A stretch of 64,000 bases of DNA from Pinus tabuliformis (GCA_031772625.1 CM062820.1:1074773369-1074837368), one strand, 5' to 3'. Counted from the first letter of the stretch, positions 35,513 to 47,321 are shown. The notes: a model not told the origin generated them from the sequence alone. Program-made: numbers and translations.

Positions 35513-38208
35513 TAAAGTTACTTGTCTGACAAAGTTCATTCAACTTTGTCTAAATAGGTAGGCTACCAAGGAAAGAGATTCTATTGCGGCAGCAAATGGT
35601 AACCATCTTTGGGTAAAAGGCAAGCCTCACCCATTAAAACTAATGTTTTAGAGGATAAGTAGGGGCAGCCTCCAAAGAAAGGGATTCCTTTGCTGCAACA
35701 AGTAGTAACCATCTTTGAGTAACCTAATGATAGACATCGCCGAAGAAAGAGCTTCATTTGCGGCAGCAAGTAAAACCATTCTTTGGGTAACCAGAAAGAG
35801 GCAAGCCTCCCTCAATAGCATTAATGTTTTGTCCTTGAGTAGTGTTCTTCTCTTGTCGCAAGTACCTGCTCTCTTGTCGCAAGTAGTTGTTCTCTTGCGA
35901 TCTTGCAAAAGATCTGTTGAAAGTTGGGCCGACGGGAAGACAAGTACCGCGTAAGACCCGTTAAAAATAACGAGAAGACAAGTATCGTTAACATTAGACT
36001 AGCAAGACGACAAGTAGCTGTGAACACCCAAAGAAAAACAAAGGTGAAGGAGAGGAGGGGCAGCTTTGAAATTGTGTTTTATACCTGGGGGCATGCAAAC
36101 CTTTTGGAGTGTAAGCTAAGAGCGGTCATTGATCGTTTCCTAACTTACATGAAGAAAGGATGAGAAGGAGCATAGCTTTGGTAAGGCGCAAGCTCTATAA
36201 AAAATGGGATCTTTCAGGAGACATTCTTATCTTATGACTGGTATATCGAGCAGTTTTAGCATAAAGTTCATGCTCGTTAAAAAATAAACGCAAGATCCGA
36301 GAAGTTTTAACGTGGTCTTCATGCTCGTTAAAAAATAAATAAAAGCAGTGAGCAATGTTTCCTCCAGATTTTAAGCTCATTTTTATCTAAAAAAAGAACC
36401 TATTCCGGTAAATAACCATTGTGATCGTAAATTTATTAGCCATAAAAGCCTTGGTTGTGTTTGCACCCGCCACCTCCATTCCATTTGGCCGATCATTCAC
36501 CCCCATATGATTGTTTACCCATTTTGAGGAACAGCTGCGAAGAGTGATTTCACTTAGCCATCCTTATGACACTGCTGTGATTGGAAAATTCCAACCTGTA
36601 CCTGGAATCTGCTGCTATCCCTGTTTATCACTCGTTCCTCAAAAGACGAGTCTCCTTTGAGCTCTTTTCATCTGACTCATAAAATATGAAAAGTTTGCCG
36701 AGTTTTGGCCTTCCAGCTCGTTAAAAGGACCGGAAGAGCTATCCCTCCTCTAGATTTTAATCTTTTTGGACTTGAGGGATTATTGCACAAAAAGGTCGGG
36801 CGCTTGTTTTATTCGGCTCGTTAAAGTAATCGAAAACTCATCCCTTATGTATTGTTTTATACTTTTTCGGACTTAAGGGATTAGATGACGAAAAAGGAAT
36901 TTTGGAGTTAACTTTCTGTACCTTTTCAGACTCTCTAAAAATGAAAAGGACCGAGTTATCTTTGTCGCTAGACTCGTTAAAATGATTAAATAGCGACAAA
37001 CTTGTCTTTAGACGAGAACGAGTTTCCCTATCGCTAGGCTCGTTAAAACATAGCGATGGGCTTGCCTGAAGGGCAGGTTATAGAACAAGCATATGTTATC
37101 CTCCTCAAGCTTGACAAAAATAAAGAGGTACTGGTTAGAAATGACTGGGGAAAAATTGGGAGAACCTCAAAGCTTTGATGGTAGCAAGTCGCTCTTGAAC
37201 ATGACACTTTGTCCTCCGTACCACATCGGGTTGGGTTGTTTCATTCACCGGTCTCATCACCGTGGTCCTCGCCAAACCATCCGTATTTGGGGTAATGCTA
37301 CCAATCCATCACATTAGTGTCGTTATATGTTCAAGAGATGTGTTCAGAAAGAGTCAACCGTGTCCCATCCATTGCCATACATTATCCTTCATCCACCCAT
37401 GATCGCCACCCTGAATCGTATCTCACAGATTGTTTTCACCTCCACTAAAGTCATTAGCTCCGTTCCGTGTCACTGATGAGGGATTCATTAAGGCCCTCCT
37501 TTGATGGATCGCTTCTTGTCGACTTCATCTCATTATCCAAGAAGTTGATCTAGGAACACCCCCCCAGTACTTTGAAGCTTGCATGCCTCAATGGCAAGTT
37601 TCTCACTTCCGGCGACAGGTATACATCAATGACCTTCGACCAGAAGATTTTGCGTGGTGTTCGACGCCAAGTCCTTTATTCACACCACGTGAATTGTACT
37701 GTAGTACCTTGAGGGTCATTGTCATTATTGGTGATTCCTCTCGCGCTTGTTAACGGTTTACATTATTGACTGGTAATCAAGCGATGTCTTTCCATGTTCG
37801 ACTTCAGCGTAATTCTCACATGGATCGACTTGTACTTAGAGTGAAGATCGAACGAGATTGAAGACCCCGGATCTAGTTTCATCCATCCGGGCTGCGATAT
37901 ATATTCAGGAAATATAAAGACATTTGATATGTACATCATTGCAGCAGATGATCATCCTACTCAAAGGATGATAATTTCAGCAGAGAATTATCAGTCTATC
38001 ATCAGACGGTCGTCTGTTATATGTACCAAAATGAATTTATAAAGCTGAGCATGGGAATGCCCGCCTCAGCTAGATCATGAAAGCAGAATGAAAAATAATG
38101 TATTTTATTGTATTTTATTGCAGGGCACCTCTCAGCGATTGAATGAACTTTGGATCCTCCTAATAAAGCATTTCACCCGATAAACGACCTCATACTTTAG
38201 GGGGCAAC
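35513..38208 (+). repeat. 3' non-coding region of T element 4
   Basis: Tandem GCGGCAGCAAA-type units at 35580-35810, a unique insert at 35815-36060, hairpin array at about 36240-37080, distal conserved segment to the polypurine-like AGGGGGCAAC at 38199-38208. No gene supported. Confidence 0.75.
35815..36060 (+). other. Unique insert with short direct repeats in T element 4
   Basis: Not found elsewhere in the window. It contains TCTCTTGTCGCAAGTA twice (near 35852 and 35872), a third partial copy (TCTCTTGCGATCTTGC), and several GACAAGTA motifs (35938, 35968, 36008). No domain recognised. Confidence 0.5.
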
Positions 38209-38844
38209 TGTTATAGACATTTTTGTGCCTAACAGCATGGAGCATGAAATGTCAATAATCTGAGGGATCCAAAGTCCCTAAACATGTTGTTCTTACCCTT
38301 AGAGGAACAAGGTCTGCAAACCACAGCACTGAGAATCAGTTCTCCACCTAAAAACACTCAAAAACAGGCTATTTCTGGATCATGTCAGCTGCTCCACTGA
38401 GCATCTGCGCTGAATGTCAATTGCTCCTCCTTGTACCTATGCTGAAGGTCAAAACTAATGAAGGCTACCTGCGTTGGGCGAGATTGGCCAAGTGGCACAG
38501 TCATTCTGCAAGGTGTCAACTGCCCAGGAAGCTTCCAAACTGACACTTGGGTCAAGGAATTCGCCTAGTGATGAGTAAGAGGGTCTTGATCTCCAAGTGG
38601 AAGTGAGATTCTCCAAGTGGACTTAAGAACTGAAGATTAACTAAAGTGGGAGAGGACACTAGTCAGCTTTATGCCAGTCTCAAGATGACTCATCCTTTCT
38701 CCAAAACCCTATATATAGATCTCTCTCATGAGGTCTAGAGAGGCTGGAATTTTGTGCAAGTAAGGAAGTGTTGTTGGTTTGTGTATAGAGCTATTGGGTG
38801 TTTTGCTTGAAGGAGGTGAAGAGGAGATTTCTTTCAGCTGGGAG
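38209..38844 (+). repeat. 3' LTR of T element 4, truncated after about 636 nt
   Basis: Starts TGTTATAGACA and stops at TTTCAGCTGGGAG. 38852-38887 is a minus LTR terminus (TTTCATGCTCC to AAAAATGTCT) and the next LTR starts at 38893. Confidence 0.85.
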
Positions 38845-38892
38845 ATTGTTTCTTTCATGCTCCATGCTGTTAGGCACAAAAATGTCTAATGC

Positions 38893-39952
38893 TGGGGGGA
38901 AAAGTATCTAATGCAGAATGCCTCTATCCCACTCTGAAGGTGATAGTACTCCAGCAACAACTGAATGCAAAGCTATTCAAAGTTTCTTCTTTATGAGATG
39001 AGAGAGGGAAGAAAAGGATGATCTACTAACCGTTATCTTGCGCTAATAGTTGATCCAGTCTTCACTCCTTGCTGCTTGCTCCTAGCTCCTTGCCCTTTCA
39101 CCGGCCCAGCTACACACAGATCCTGTAAAAGCACAAGGAAAGGAAACTACAAGAAGCATACATCCATAATCGATTATAGGATTAGCATAAATCAAATATA
39201 CAAGCATCTATTCATCATAAAGACACATGCATATAGAAGAACCTCAAATACTTTATTGATAATAGAAGTAAAGTTCTGAGAGAGTTACAACCACAGTAGG
39301 TCCAATCCAGTAACACCTCCCAGCTGAAAGAAATCTCCTCTTCACCTCCTTCAAGAAAAACACCCAATAGCTCTATACTCAAACCAACAGCACTTCCTTA
39401 CTTGCACAAAATTCCAGCCTCCCTAGACCTCATGAGAGAGCTCTATATTTAGGAGATTTGGAGAAAGGATGAGTCAGCTTGAGGCTGGCATGAAGCTGAC
39501 TAGTGTCCTCTCCCACTTTAGTTAATCTTCAGTTCTTGAGTCCACTTGGAGAATCTTGCTTCCACTTGGAGATCAAGACCCTCTTACTCATCACTAGGCG
39601 AATTCCTTGACCCAAGTGTCAGTTTGGAAGCTTCCTGGGCAGTTGACACCTTGCAGAATGACTGTGCCACTTGGCCAATCTCGCCCAGCGCAGGTAGCCT
39701 TCATTAGTTTTGACCTTCAGCGCAGGTACAAGGAGGAGCAGTTGACATTCAGCGCAGATGCTCAGTGGAGCAGTTGACATGATCCAGAAATAGCCTGTTT
39801 TTGAGTGTTTTTGGGTGGAGAACTGATTCTTAGTGTTGTGGTTTGCAGACCTTGTTCCTCTAAGGGTAAGAACAACATGTTTAGGGACTTTGGATCCCTC
39901 AGATTATTGACATTTCATGCTCCATGCTGTTAGGCACAAAAATGTCTATAAC
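38893..39952 (-). repeat. Solitary T LTR, minus, right end of the T cluster
   Basis: Runs from TGGGGGGAAAAG (38893) to TATAAC (39952). Directly beyond it lies LTR sequence of element E. No attached internal region. Confidence 0.8.
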
Positions 39953-39955
39953 GCA

Positions 39956-40214
39956 TTTCAAGAAACCTTGCCACTAAATTTATTGACTTGTTGACTCCAT
40001 AGCCCAATGGTAGCAAGCCTTCATCTTTTCAACCTACAAACACACAAAACCAAGATAGAGTTAGCCATCTATATTATCATTAATCAATATCATTAACCTT
40101 TGAGAGAGCCCTCTCAGGTTGAGGAGGCTAAGCCTCAGCTAAAAGTTGGTTTGAAATAGTTACACCGAGGTAGTTTGATCAGTAGTCTATCAAGGTCCTA
40201 TTTTGGTGATAACA
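39956..40214 (+). repeat. Element E 5' LTR (remaining part)
   Basis: 259 bp matching 43389-43647 with few differences, ending GGTGATAACA. The following TTTTGGTGTGTCTGTCGG (40215-40232) is a possible primer site, but I could not assign its tRNA. Confidence 0.7.
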
Positions 40215-40383
40215 TTTTGGTGTGTCTGTCGGAAGTCTGAAGATTAATCATTCCCGAAATAAAGAAGTTGAACTTCTGAAGGTAGCAGGAGCTCAGAAAT
40301 ATTTCAAGGCTGCAAAACTACCTTGGCGGCACCATTGTTGAAGAATTCGAAATTCATAGATTCATGGTGATTCCACTGGAGTT

Positions 40384-41202
40384 ATGAAGAACTCAGATGC
40401 TACCATTCTTATTTCAAGCTATGCATGCATAAATTTTTCAAGAATTCATGGTTTCCCAAATCATTTTCCAAAGGATACATATTTTCTAAGGAATGGTCCA
40501 AAATTCAATGGAGAAGATTTTAGTTTAACTTTGAAGCATATATCAGATTTCTGTGATTTTACCGAGCTTCTTACAGTCAAACATGAGGATGTTTGCATTA
40601 TGTTGTTCTATGATTCATTTCAAGGGAAATGTAAACAGTGGATTGAAAGCTTTCCTACCAAATCTATTAAGTCATTTGCAGACTTTTGGCTTATGTTTTT
40701 GGAGGAATGGATAGATAGATCAGATCTAGTGGCAAAATCTCCTTCAATTCAAGGTTTCAAACAATGGAATGATGATCATATTAATGAAGAAATAGATGAA
40801 AATTTTTCTTTGTCCTTGTCTTCTTATCTAAAATCATTTGAGTGCAAGACAGAAGATAAGATGAAATTTTTGGATGAAGTTGCTAAGAACATTGAGAAAG
40901 ACATTGAAGGTTTACAAGGTCAAATTCAATAATATAGTCTTCATGATCATGATCATACTTTTCAAAAGCTTTCTATGGCAGAATACAAAGAGAGGGTGTT
41001 GCTTCCTTTCTCTTTTGAGATTGAGGAAGAACACATTATTTTTGAAAATCAATTTGAGGAGCAGTTTGAGAGCACACAACTGAAGCCTTATGCAGATGAT
41101 CAAAGTATTGGTGAGTTGTCTAAAGCTGCAGAATATCATGAGAATCATCAAACTAACCATGTGTTTTTTGACCCTATAGCTAACTACATGGAAAAGATTT
41201 AA
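40384..41202 (+). pseudogene. Gag-like protein of element E, one in-frame stop
   Basis: The frame starts at ATG 40384 and runs 182 codons to TAA at 40930. The same frame is open again to TAA at 41200 (about 273 codons in all). The motif PKFNGED followed by a helical segment with KCKQWIESFP and FADFWLMFLEEW fits a gypsy-type capsid domain. There is no zinc knuckle and no protease. Glu-rich C-terminal half. The single stop could be a lesion or the true end of a short gag. Confidence 0.65.
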
Positions 41203-43388
41203 TTTTCAGGCTTCCAGTTATATTTTCATCTTGAAGAACAGTTACACCTCATGCTGCCTTGGTTATTTCAGTATCTGGTTTATTTTTTCTTCAAGCATAG
41301 TCAAGAGATTCAAGTGTCAGATCAGATCGATGACTGGCTTCATTGGAAGTTTCATGTTCCTTGAGCTACAAGTGGAGATTGCAGCTGATAGGGTAGGTAG
41401 GTAGATGCAAATAAGCTTAGAGTAGGTTGACTGAGCATCTATTTCAGTAGGTGTAATTTGAATTCTTCTTACAAAAAAACATTAAAGGCTTGAGGAGCAG
41501 AATGGGCAGAAGTTCAGAGTTTTATTCTATAGAATGGATAGTGGCACTGGAGCTACAAGTTCTTAGTGTACCACAGGGGCACACTATCCCAAGTGGAGCC
41601 ACTGTTATCACTTATGAAATTATTTCTAAATTTGGAGCATCAGTTCTATTCCAAAGGATTGGTGTTAGTCTTGGTCTAATCTTTCCATGGTTGCTTTAGT
41701 GTCTAAGATCTAGAAAAGAGTCTTGTTGGTATGGTCAAATAGGATCAACACTCCATTCTTGCCCATCACTGGTCCCACATCACACATAATTTCTATGTAT
41801 CAAGATTGTGTCAAGGTTTACATTTTACATTTGTTCCTAAGTAATAATGTTAGAAGGTGGTTAAGTCGCTTTAATGGTTTTTAGAGTCTAAGTCATAGGG
41901 TTAGAGTCTCATTTCCGTCATCAAATAAAGCTCAACAACCTTGTTTTACACTTTATGGATCTCATATCATGTTTTGAAAGTCATGTGTTTAGCCATTTTG
42001 AGAAAATTTTGAAACTTGCTACGAATCCATGTTTTCGTAGCGCAGACAGTGTAAAAAATCAATTTTGCACTACGAAATCACTGAAGCAGCCTTTTTTCAG
42101 CATAAAATTTATTTTAAGTAGTCAATTTCCAAAAGGTCTCTTGATCATCTGAAAGCATATTTTAGAAAACGTAAAGAGGTTTTTCTTTCTAACATACTAA
42201 AATACAAAAACCTCTTTCAGTTTCTTTAAATTCATTCTGAGGTGGGAGGAATTTATGGTTGAACTTGCGCTATGAAACTGCTGTAGGTGCAGTTTTTCAC
42301 AAATAGACTTTTCTTGTTTAACACCTGTTTTTCAAAGACATATTTTGGGCAGTAGGAAAGGTATTTAAAAAAACCAAGAGAGGTTTTTGTTTAGTACGGA
42401 TTGTTTCACAAAAGCCTCCTTCAGTTTTTAAAAATATATTTTGTATGATAAGATACGAGCTCTGTCCCAACACCTATTTTTCAGCCAAAACAGAGCAAGG
42501 AACAGTCTCCTAGTTTCTAGGAATAGTAAAAGGATGAGGCATCAAGGGCCAGCTGGAGGGTTATGAGCACCATCAAATTCGAATTCATGGAGTTATAGGT
42601 GTCAAAATAAATGTTTAATTCCTAGATAAGGTTGTTGTAATCATAATGAGGAGTTACACTGCTAATTGTATTAGGACTCTAACACTACTAGTTAGCTGTC
42701 ATTTGTATTTAATAGTTTGTTTTATGGTTAGAATAGGTGTCACTCATATTAAATTCTAATTCTCTTGATGAGGGATGAGGGAATCCATATTTTAAATGCT
42801 ATATATGAAGCAAGAGGTTGAATGAGAGAGGGGTTGAAGACTTTTTGGCCCAGCTGCTGCTTTATGCTATGAACTATAATCAGTAATGCAAAGAGGTTTT
42901 CCTGAACAGATCTGAGTTCTCATGGGGTTAATCCTTTCTTGATCTATATGTTATTTTAATTACTTGCAGTAGATCTTATTGTTAATACTCAGAATTCATG
43001 ATCTAATGCTCTGACTTCCTTTAACAATAAGATGACTGTGTTTTATATTTGAACCACCAGCACTAGATTACATTGCTATTATTCAGAATTCACAACCATG
43101 TGCTCTATTTTATTTTAGTAATGGAATGATTGTGTTGAGCAGTAGATCTCATTACTATTACTCAGAGTTCATAATCTTATGCTCTAACTTCCTTTGGTAA
43201 TGAGATGACTGTGTTTTTTTAAATCTTGTGAGTAAACCACCTTTGAACCATCAGCAGTAGATTTCATTACTATTACTCAGAATTCATAACCCTATGCTTT
43301 GAATTCCTTTAGTAATGGAATGACTCTTTTGACCTATGTTATTGAGTGAATTATCTTTGTTTTAAAACCCCATTTGCCTTAGCTTTCA
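41203..43388 (+). other. Internal non-coding part of element E, with hairpins and tandem repeats
   Basis: No convincing coding sequence. It contains a perfect 12-bp inverted repeat (42173-42184 and 42206-42217), a related weaker one (42379-42419), a TATA-like box near 42800, and four diverged tandem units starting at 42966, 43060, 43139 and 43254. Part of this may be the 3' LTR. Confidence 0.6.
42966..43335 (+). repeat. Four diverged tandem repeats (about 80-115 bp) near the 3' end of element E
   Basis: Each unit has the form GCAGTAGATCTCATTACTATT, then ACTCAGAATTCATAA, then TGCTCT...TTCCTTTAGTAATGGAATGACTGTG. Within a unit, CATTACTA and TAGTAATG form complementary arms. Confidence 0.8.
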
Positions 43389-43647
43389 TGTCAAGAAACC
43401 TTGCCACTGAATTTATTGACTTGTTGACTCCATAGCCCAATGGTAGCAAGCCTTCATCTTTTCAACCTACAAACACACAAAACCAAGATAGAGTTAGCCA
43501 TCTATATTATTATTAATCAATATCATTAACCTTTGAGAGAGCCCTCTCAGGTTGAGGAGGCTAAGCCTCAACTAAAAGTTGGTTTGAAATAGTTACATCG
43601 AGGTAGTCTAATCAGCAGTCTATCAGGGTCCTATTTTGGTGATAACA
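43389..43647 (+). repeat. Element E 3' LTR (minimal extent)
   Basis: Begins TGTCAAGAAACC, ends GGTGATAACA. See element E for the possibility that the LTR extends leftwards. Confidence 0.7.
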
Positions 43648-45860
43648 CACCCAATCCCTATGATTAGGTGTCGACAGTTACTACAAACCATTCATTTATT
43701 AATATCAATTTTGTTATATTTAGTTTTCATATATCATTACAATAATAATTTATCACCTTTTTTAGAAAGATTATGAAAATTACAAATGATCAATGCGCTG
43801 ATATGTGAAGCATGCAAGTAGGAATGCCCAAAACAGCTTATAAAGAGATGGTCAAAGAAATGGACGTAATTGCATCACAGATACAGCCATCTCAATAACA
43901 ACGTGCTTCAAATGTATGTATTCATGATTGAATTTGTATATAAAAACAAAAAACAAAAATAAAAAAAATTAGCATTAAATATTAATTTTCAAGTATTTTC
44001 TTGTAGAAAAAAACAAGATGAAACTCATTCAACACATAAAACAAGACAACAAGGAAGAAAAGTGTTGATTTCAAAGTTTGTGAGTAATTTTTAATATTTC
44101 CATATAACAACTCTAGGTTTCTTTTTTGTATATTTTAAGTTTTTTTACAACAACCATCCTTAGATGTCTTGAAATAGGTCTTAACATACAAAGAAAAGTG
44201 ATTGGAAGAATTGATTGTCATTGGGTTAAATAAGGGTTGTGAGTGTTGGCGTATCAAAAATTAATTGTGGAGTTTGTAAGTATCTATGTTGTTTTACTTC
44301 TCTGAGTTTATAATTAATACAATAGAAAAATATTTTATTTTAAATCTATGATTTATAATAGGGTTTAAAACATGCAAAAAATAAAGTATGGAACAACACT
44401 AGTATAAGACTTGTTGCAACAAGGCATGAGACTTGGTTTAGAAACCATGTGCATAGTTTATGAGTGACTTCTGGCTATGGTACATTGCTATTTGATTTAC
44501 GTTGATGTATATTATTTATTTCAAATTTCATTATTATCAACAATTTAGATACACAAATTACACTTTATTTTTATGTTTGTAGATGGAACAAGATCAAGAA
44601 GATGAAAAAAATCAATGCAATCAACAAGACATTCCTCCAAATAACCCAAGTCATGGAAGTAGCTCGAGCACTGACAATAGTTTCATTGAAAAAGGATGAT
44701 CTATTTGGATAATAATGAAACCTATTGTATTTTTTTAAATATTTGTCTGTTAAAATCAAACATTTTATTTAATGTAATGGACATAGTTCCCCAATTGAAA
44801 GATACGGGGTTACCAATAACAATCCCATTTTGTATGACAAAGAGCCTCTTATTGATATATAATAAAATACATTTTAATCAATTCTATTGTGTTATCTAAT
44901 GTTGTTGTGAAATGTTACACCATTGATTAAATATTATAATGAAGAGATGTGAAATCTGATAATATAACAAATTAATCCAAACATCATATACAAATGCACT
45001 AATCAAATTTTAATTTATATGAATACTGTTGTAAGATATATGTTGATTTTTCGATGAATAACAGATTTTAAAAATTACAATAATTGCACTCTCACAAGGC
45101 GATATTTCCAAAAAAGAGAAAATGTTATTCAAAAAATCGGTGTGTATATAACATAAAAACGCACTAGTACATTATATTATATAAAAGCACTATGACGACA
45201 TTTTTTTTGCATGACCAACGCATTTTCTAAAAACAACTACTCTAGTGCCTTTAGCTCTTAAAGCACCAACATTTTTTGAGATTAATGCCCTAAATCACTG
45301 TAATTTTTAACAAACGAGTGCTTTCAGAGAACTAACACCCTGGCCCTACAAAATATTATTTCCATCCTAGTGCATTATGAAAATTATCAACACTGTTCCA
45401 TTTGTATAACGAATGCACCAGGGCATTTGTACAAATGATATGCATCGGAGATGCAAGTTAAAAAAATTTGCACCGGTACAACAATTATTTTTTGTGTACC
45501 TCAGTGCCATTCCTTACAAGAACACCTGAGGGGTTTTTATCTATTAGCACTAGTGTTGTATATACTATGCACCGATATTATTTTCATTAAACTCTTGGGT
45601 TCTTTTAGTTATGTATGTCGCCCGATGCATTTATCTATATAGCGTATTGGGTCTACTTGTTCCATTAAGCGCACCACAAAAAAACAAAAAAAAAAAAACA
45701 TTCGCTAAAACCTCTGACCACCCAGATTGTTTCAATTGTGATGAAGTTCTATTAAAACCTTCAATAAAACATCTGCTACCACAAAGGAATTTTTTAGCAG
45801 ATGTTCTTTTCAATTTTTTTACCAATTTTATAACACTAAAAACCTCCATTATAACCTCTT
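43648..45860. other. AT-rich unassigned region, possible CACTA-type DNA transposon end
   Basis: No long ORF. Short plus-strand open pieces (43800-43910, 43990-44090, 44580-44700, the last MEQDQEDEKNQ...) look like remains of exons, but I cannot identify a protein. From about 45130 to 45640 the motifs AGTGC/GCACT and ACCAACGCA-like words recur many times in both orientations, as in subterminal regions of CACTA (En/Spm) elements. No convincing CACTA/TAGTG terminal pair was found. 43648-43670 holds a short imperfect inverted repeat (CACCCAATC...GATTAGGTG). Confidence 0.35.
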
Positions 45861-46310
45861 CTATAATGTCTTTTTCTTGTAGTTATTGTTCTCATGACGA
45901 TAGAATATAGATTTTCGATCATATAGATATGGAATCTCTAACATAATCACACAAATATCAAGTGGTACAACATCAAGATCTATCTCATCTATAAAATTTG
46001 CAGTGATGGAAAATTTGAGTTTACATTTTCTTGTCACTTGCAATTTGGCATAATCACATACCCAACCCAAAGTGTAAGGTCTTGTATGACGTGTAGTTTC
46101 TAAATTAAGTTTCTTGACAAAATCAACAGAGATACAATTGACTTGAGATCCACTGTCAAATAGTGTGTCAACCTTTGTATGTTTTGTAATGACCTTGATA
46201 TGAACAAGATCACTTTGTTCTCTAGTCAATTGTCCTTCCCCTCTTTTAAGTTTCAACCTGGTAAGCATCAATACTTGCAAGACAGTTAGAAGATCTTTGC
46301 ACAAAACCCT
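45861..46310 (-). pseudogene. Retropepsin fragment of a chromovirus-type element
   Basis: A minus frame with the linker TREQSDLVHIKV followed by the aspartic protease active site TLFDSGSQVNCIS (about 46180-46130) and, near the end, IPYLYDRKSIFYRHEN. This is the pattern of Ty3/gypsy gag-pol junctions. It starts only about 60 bp downstream of the primer site, so gag has been deleted, and it is lost after about 45880. No RT follows. Confidence 0.75.
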
Positions 46311-46324
46311 GAGCTCTGATACCA
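46311..46324 (-). other. Primer-binding site, initiator tRNA-Met type
   Basis: The minus strand reads TGGTATCAGAGCTC, the standard plant LTR-retrotransposon primer site. The LTR end sequence lies immediately to its right at 46326. Confidence 0.75.
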
Positions 46325-46325
46325 A

Positions 46326-46558
46326 CTTGATCTGCATTTGAAACTAATTGTAATTTGTTTGCAAGGTATTCAATTCAGAATTATACATGTTTAAAGATTT
46401 CCATGTCTTGCAGAAAGAAAACAAATGAAATTTTCAGCTATTCATGATCCATTTAAGCATAGCATATTTATTTCCTTTTACTGTTTAACACACTAAAATG
46501 AATTTGTTCTGCAAAATAATTCAACCACAGATTCAAAAGAAGTTGATAAAGCAGTTCA
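46326..46558 (-). repeat. Chromovirus LTR end (U5-like), copy 1
   Basis: A 233-bp segment about 94% identical by eye to 48305-48538. It sits next to the primer site and is therefore read as the downstream end of a minus LTR. Its left end reads CAAATGCAGATCAAG on the minus strand. Confidence 0.65.
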
Positions 46559-47321
46559 TAAGCATAGATCCTCTAGAAAAAGTCCTTTTTTGAAGCTTGA
46601 TGTAAAATTCGAATTACCTATGTTTAATGGTGAAGTGAATGCAGAAAAGCTTGACAACTCGATTAGGCAGTTGGAAGTTTACTTGAGGATCCAGAATATG
46701 CATGATGATGCCACAAAGATTCAGTTGGCTTCTTTAAGAATGGATGGAGCAGCATTGGTCTGGTGGGAGGCCAAGACTAAAGAGGAGATCAAGAAATTTG
46801 GTAAGGTTACCTTAACATGGCCTGAATTTATGTTAGCCATTAAAAAACAGTTTTATCCTCTTGCTCACATGCAGAAAGCCATTATGAATTGGCAAAATTT
46901 TAGACAACTTAAGGGTCAGAGTGTCTAAGACTACACCCAAGAATTCTGGAGAAGAGCTCTCTTGTTAGAGGTAGATTTACAGACCCAGGAAACCTTGCTG
47001 AAATACATTGGTGGCTTGCATAGCTACCTTAGACACACCATCTTGATGTTTAACCCTACTAACCTGGACGAGGTTTGTTTCCAAGCTACCCATTTAGAGG
47101 CAAGGGGAAAAAACACATTTGAAGAGGGTAGAAACAAGCCCCCCAAGGGGAAAAACAAAGAGAAAACCTCCAAGGGAAAGGGCAAAAAGAATGCTTCTGT
47201 CAAACAGGAGAGTGAGAAAGTGATCTGTAAACATTGTTCTAAACCAGGCCATGAGGAGAAAAACTGTTGGAAATTACATCCTAAAAAAAGACCTCAATCT
47301 AACAAATCCAAAGGGAAATAG
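46559..47321 (+). pseudogene. Gag (capsid plus zinc knuckle) of a chromovirus-type element
   Basis: Plus frame open from at least 46559. It carries KLDVKFELPMFNGEVNAEKL, the capsid segment with WWEAKTKEE and FMLAIKKQFYPLAHMQKA, and after a TAA at 46926 continues in the same frame through LLKYIGGLHSYLRHTI, a Lys-rich stretch and the knuckle C-x2-C-x4-H-x4-C (CKHCSKPGHEEKNC, about 47227-47268), ending at TAG 47319. Typical Ty3/gypsy gag. The orientation is opposite to the protease at 45861-46310. Confidence 0.8.

Larger units (their letters stand above)
31006..38844 (+). mobile_element. T element 4 (alpha type, no pol)
   Basis: LTR, primer site, leader, alpha ORF with few lesions, 3' region with array, truncated LTR. 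It carries a unique insertion at about 35815-36060. No pol. Confidence 0.85.
39953..43647 (+). mobile_element. Element E: small gag-only LTR retrotransposon, 5' LTR probably truncated
   Basis: Two direct repeats of 259 bp (39956-40214 and 43389-43647) share AAGAAACCTTGCCACT...GGTGATAACA and flank an internal region with one gag-like ORF and no RT, RNase H or integrase. The 3' LTR may be longer than 259 bp: a TATA-like CTATATATGAAGC at about 42800 and tandem repeats at 42966-43330 lie upstream. The 5' copy would then be cut short by the T cluster at 39953. Resembles the non-autonomous class described as TR-GAG/LARD. No matching target-site duplication seen. Confidence 0.7.

Noticed and set aside
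1..39952. Tandem array or satellite DNA
   Set aside because: The period of about 9 kb arises from alternating, individually rearranged LTR elements with primer sites and gag ORFs, not from unit tandem repetition.
45631..45849. 72-codon minus ORF in the AT-rich region as a gene
   Set aside because: Contains a homopolymer-derived Phe run and no recognisable motif.
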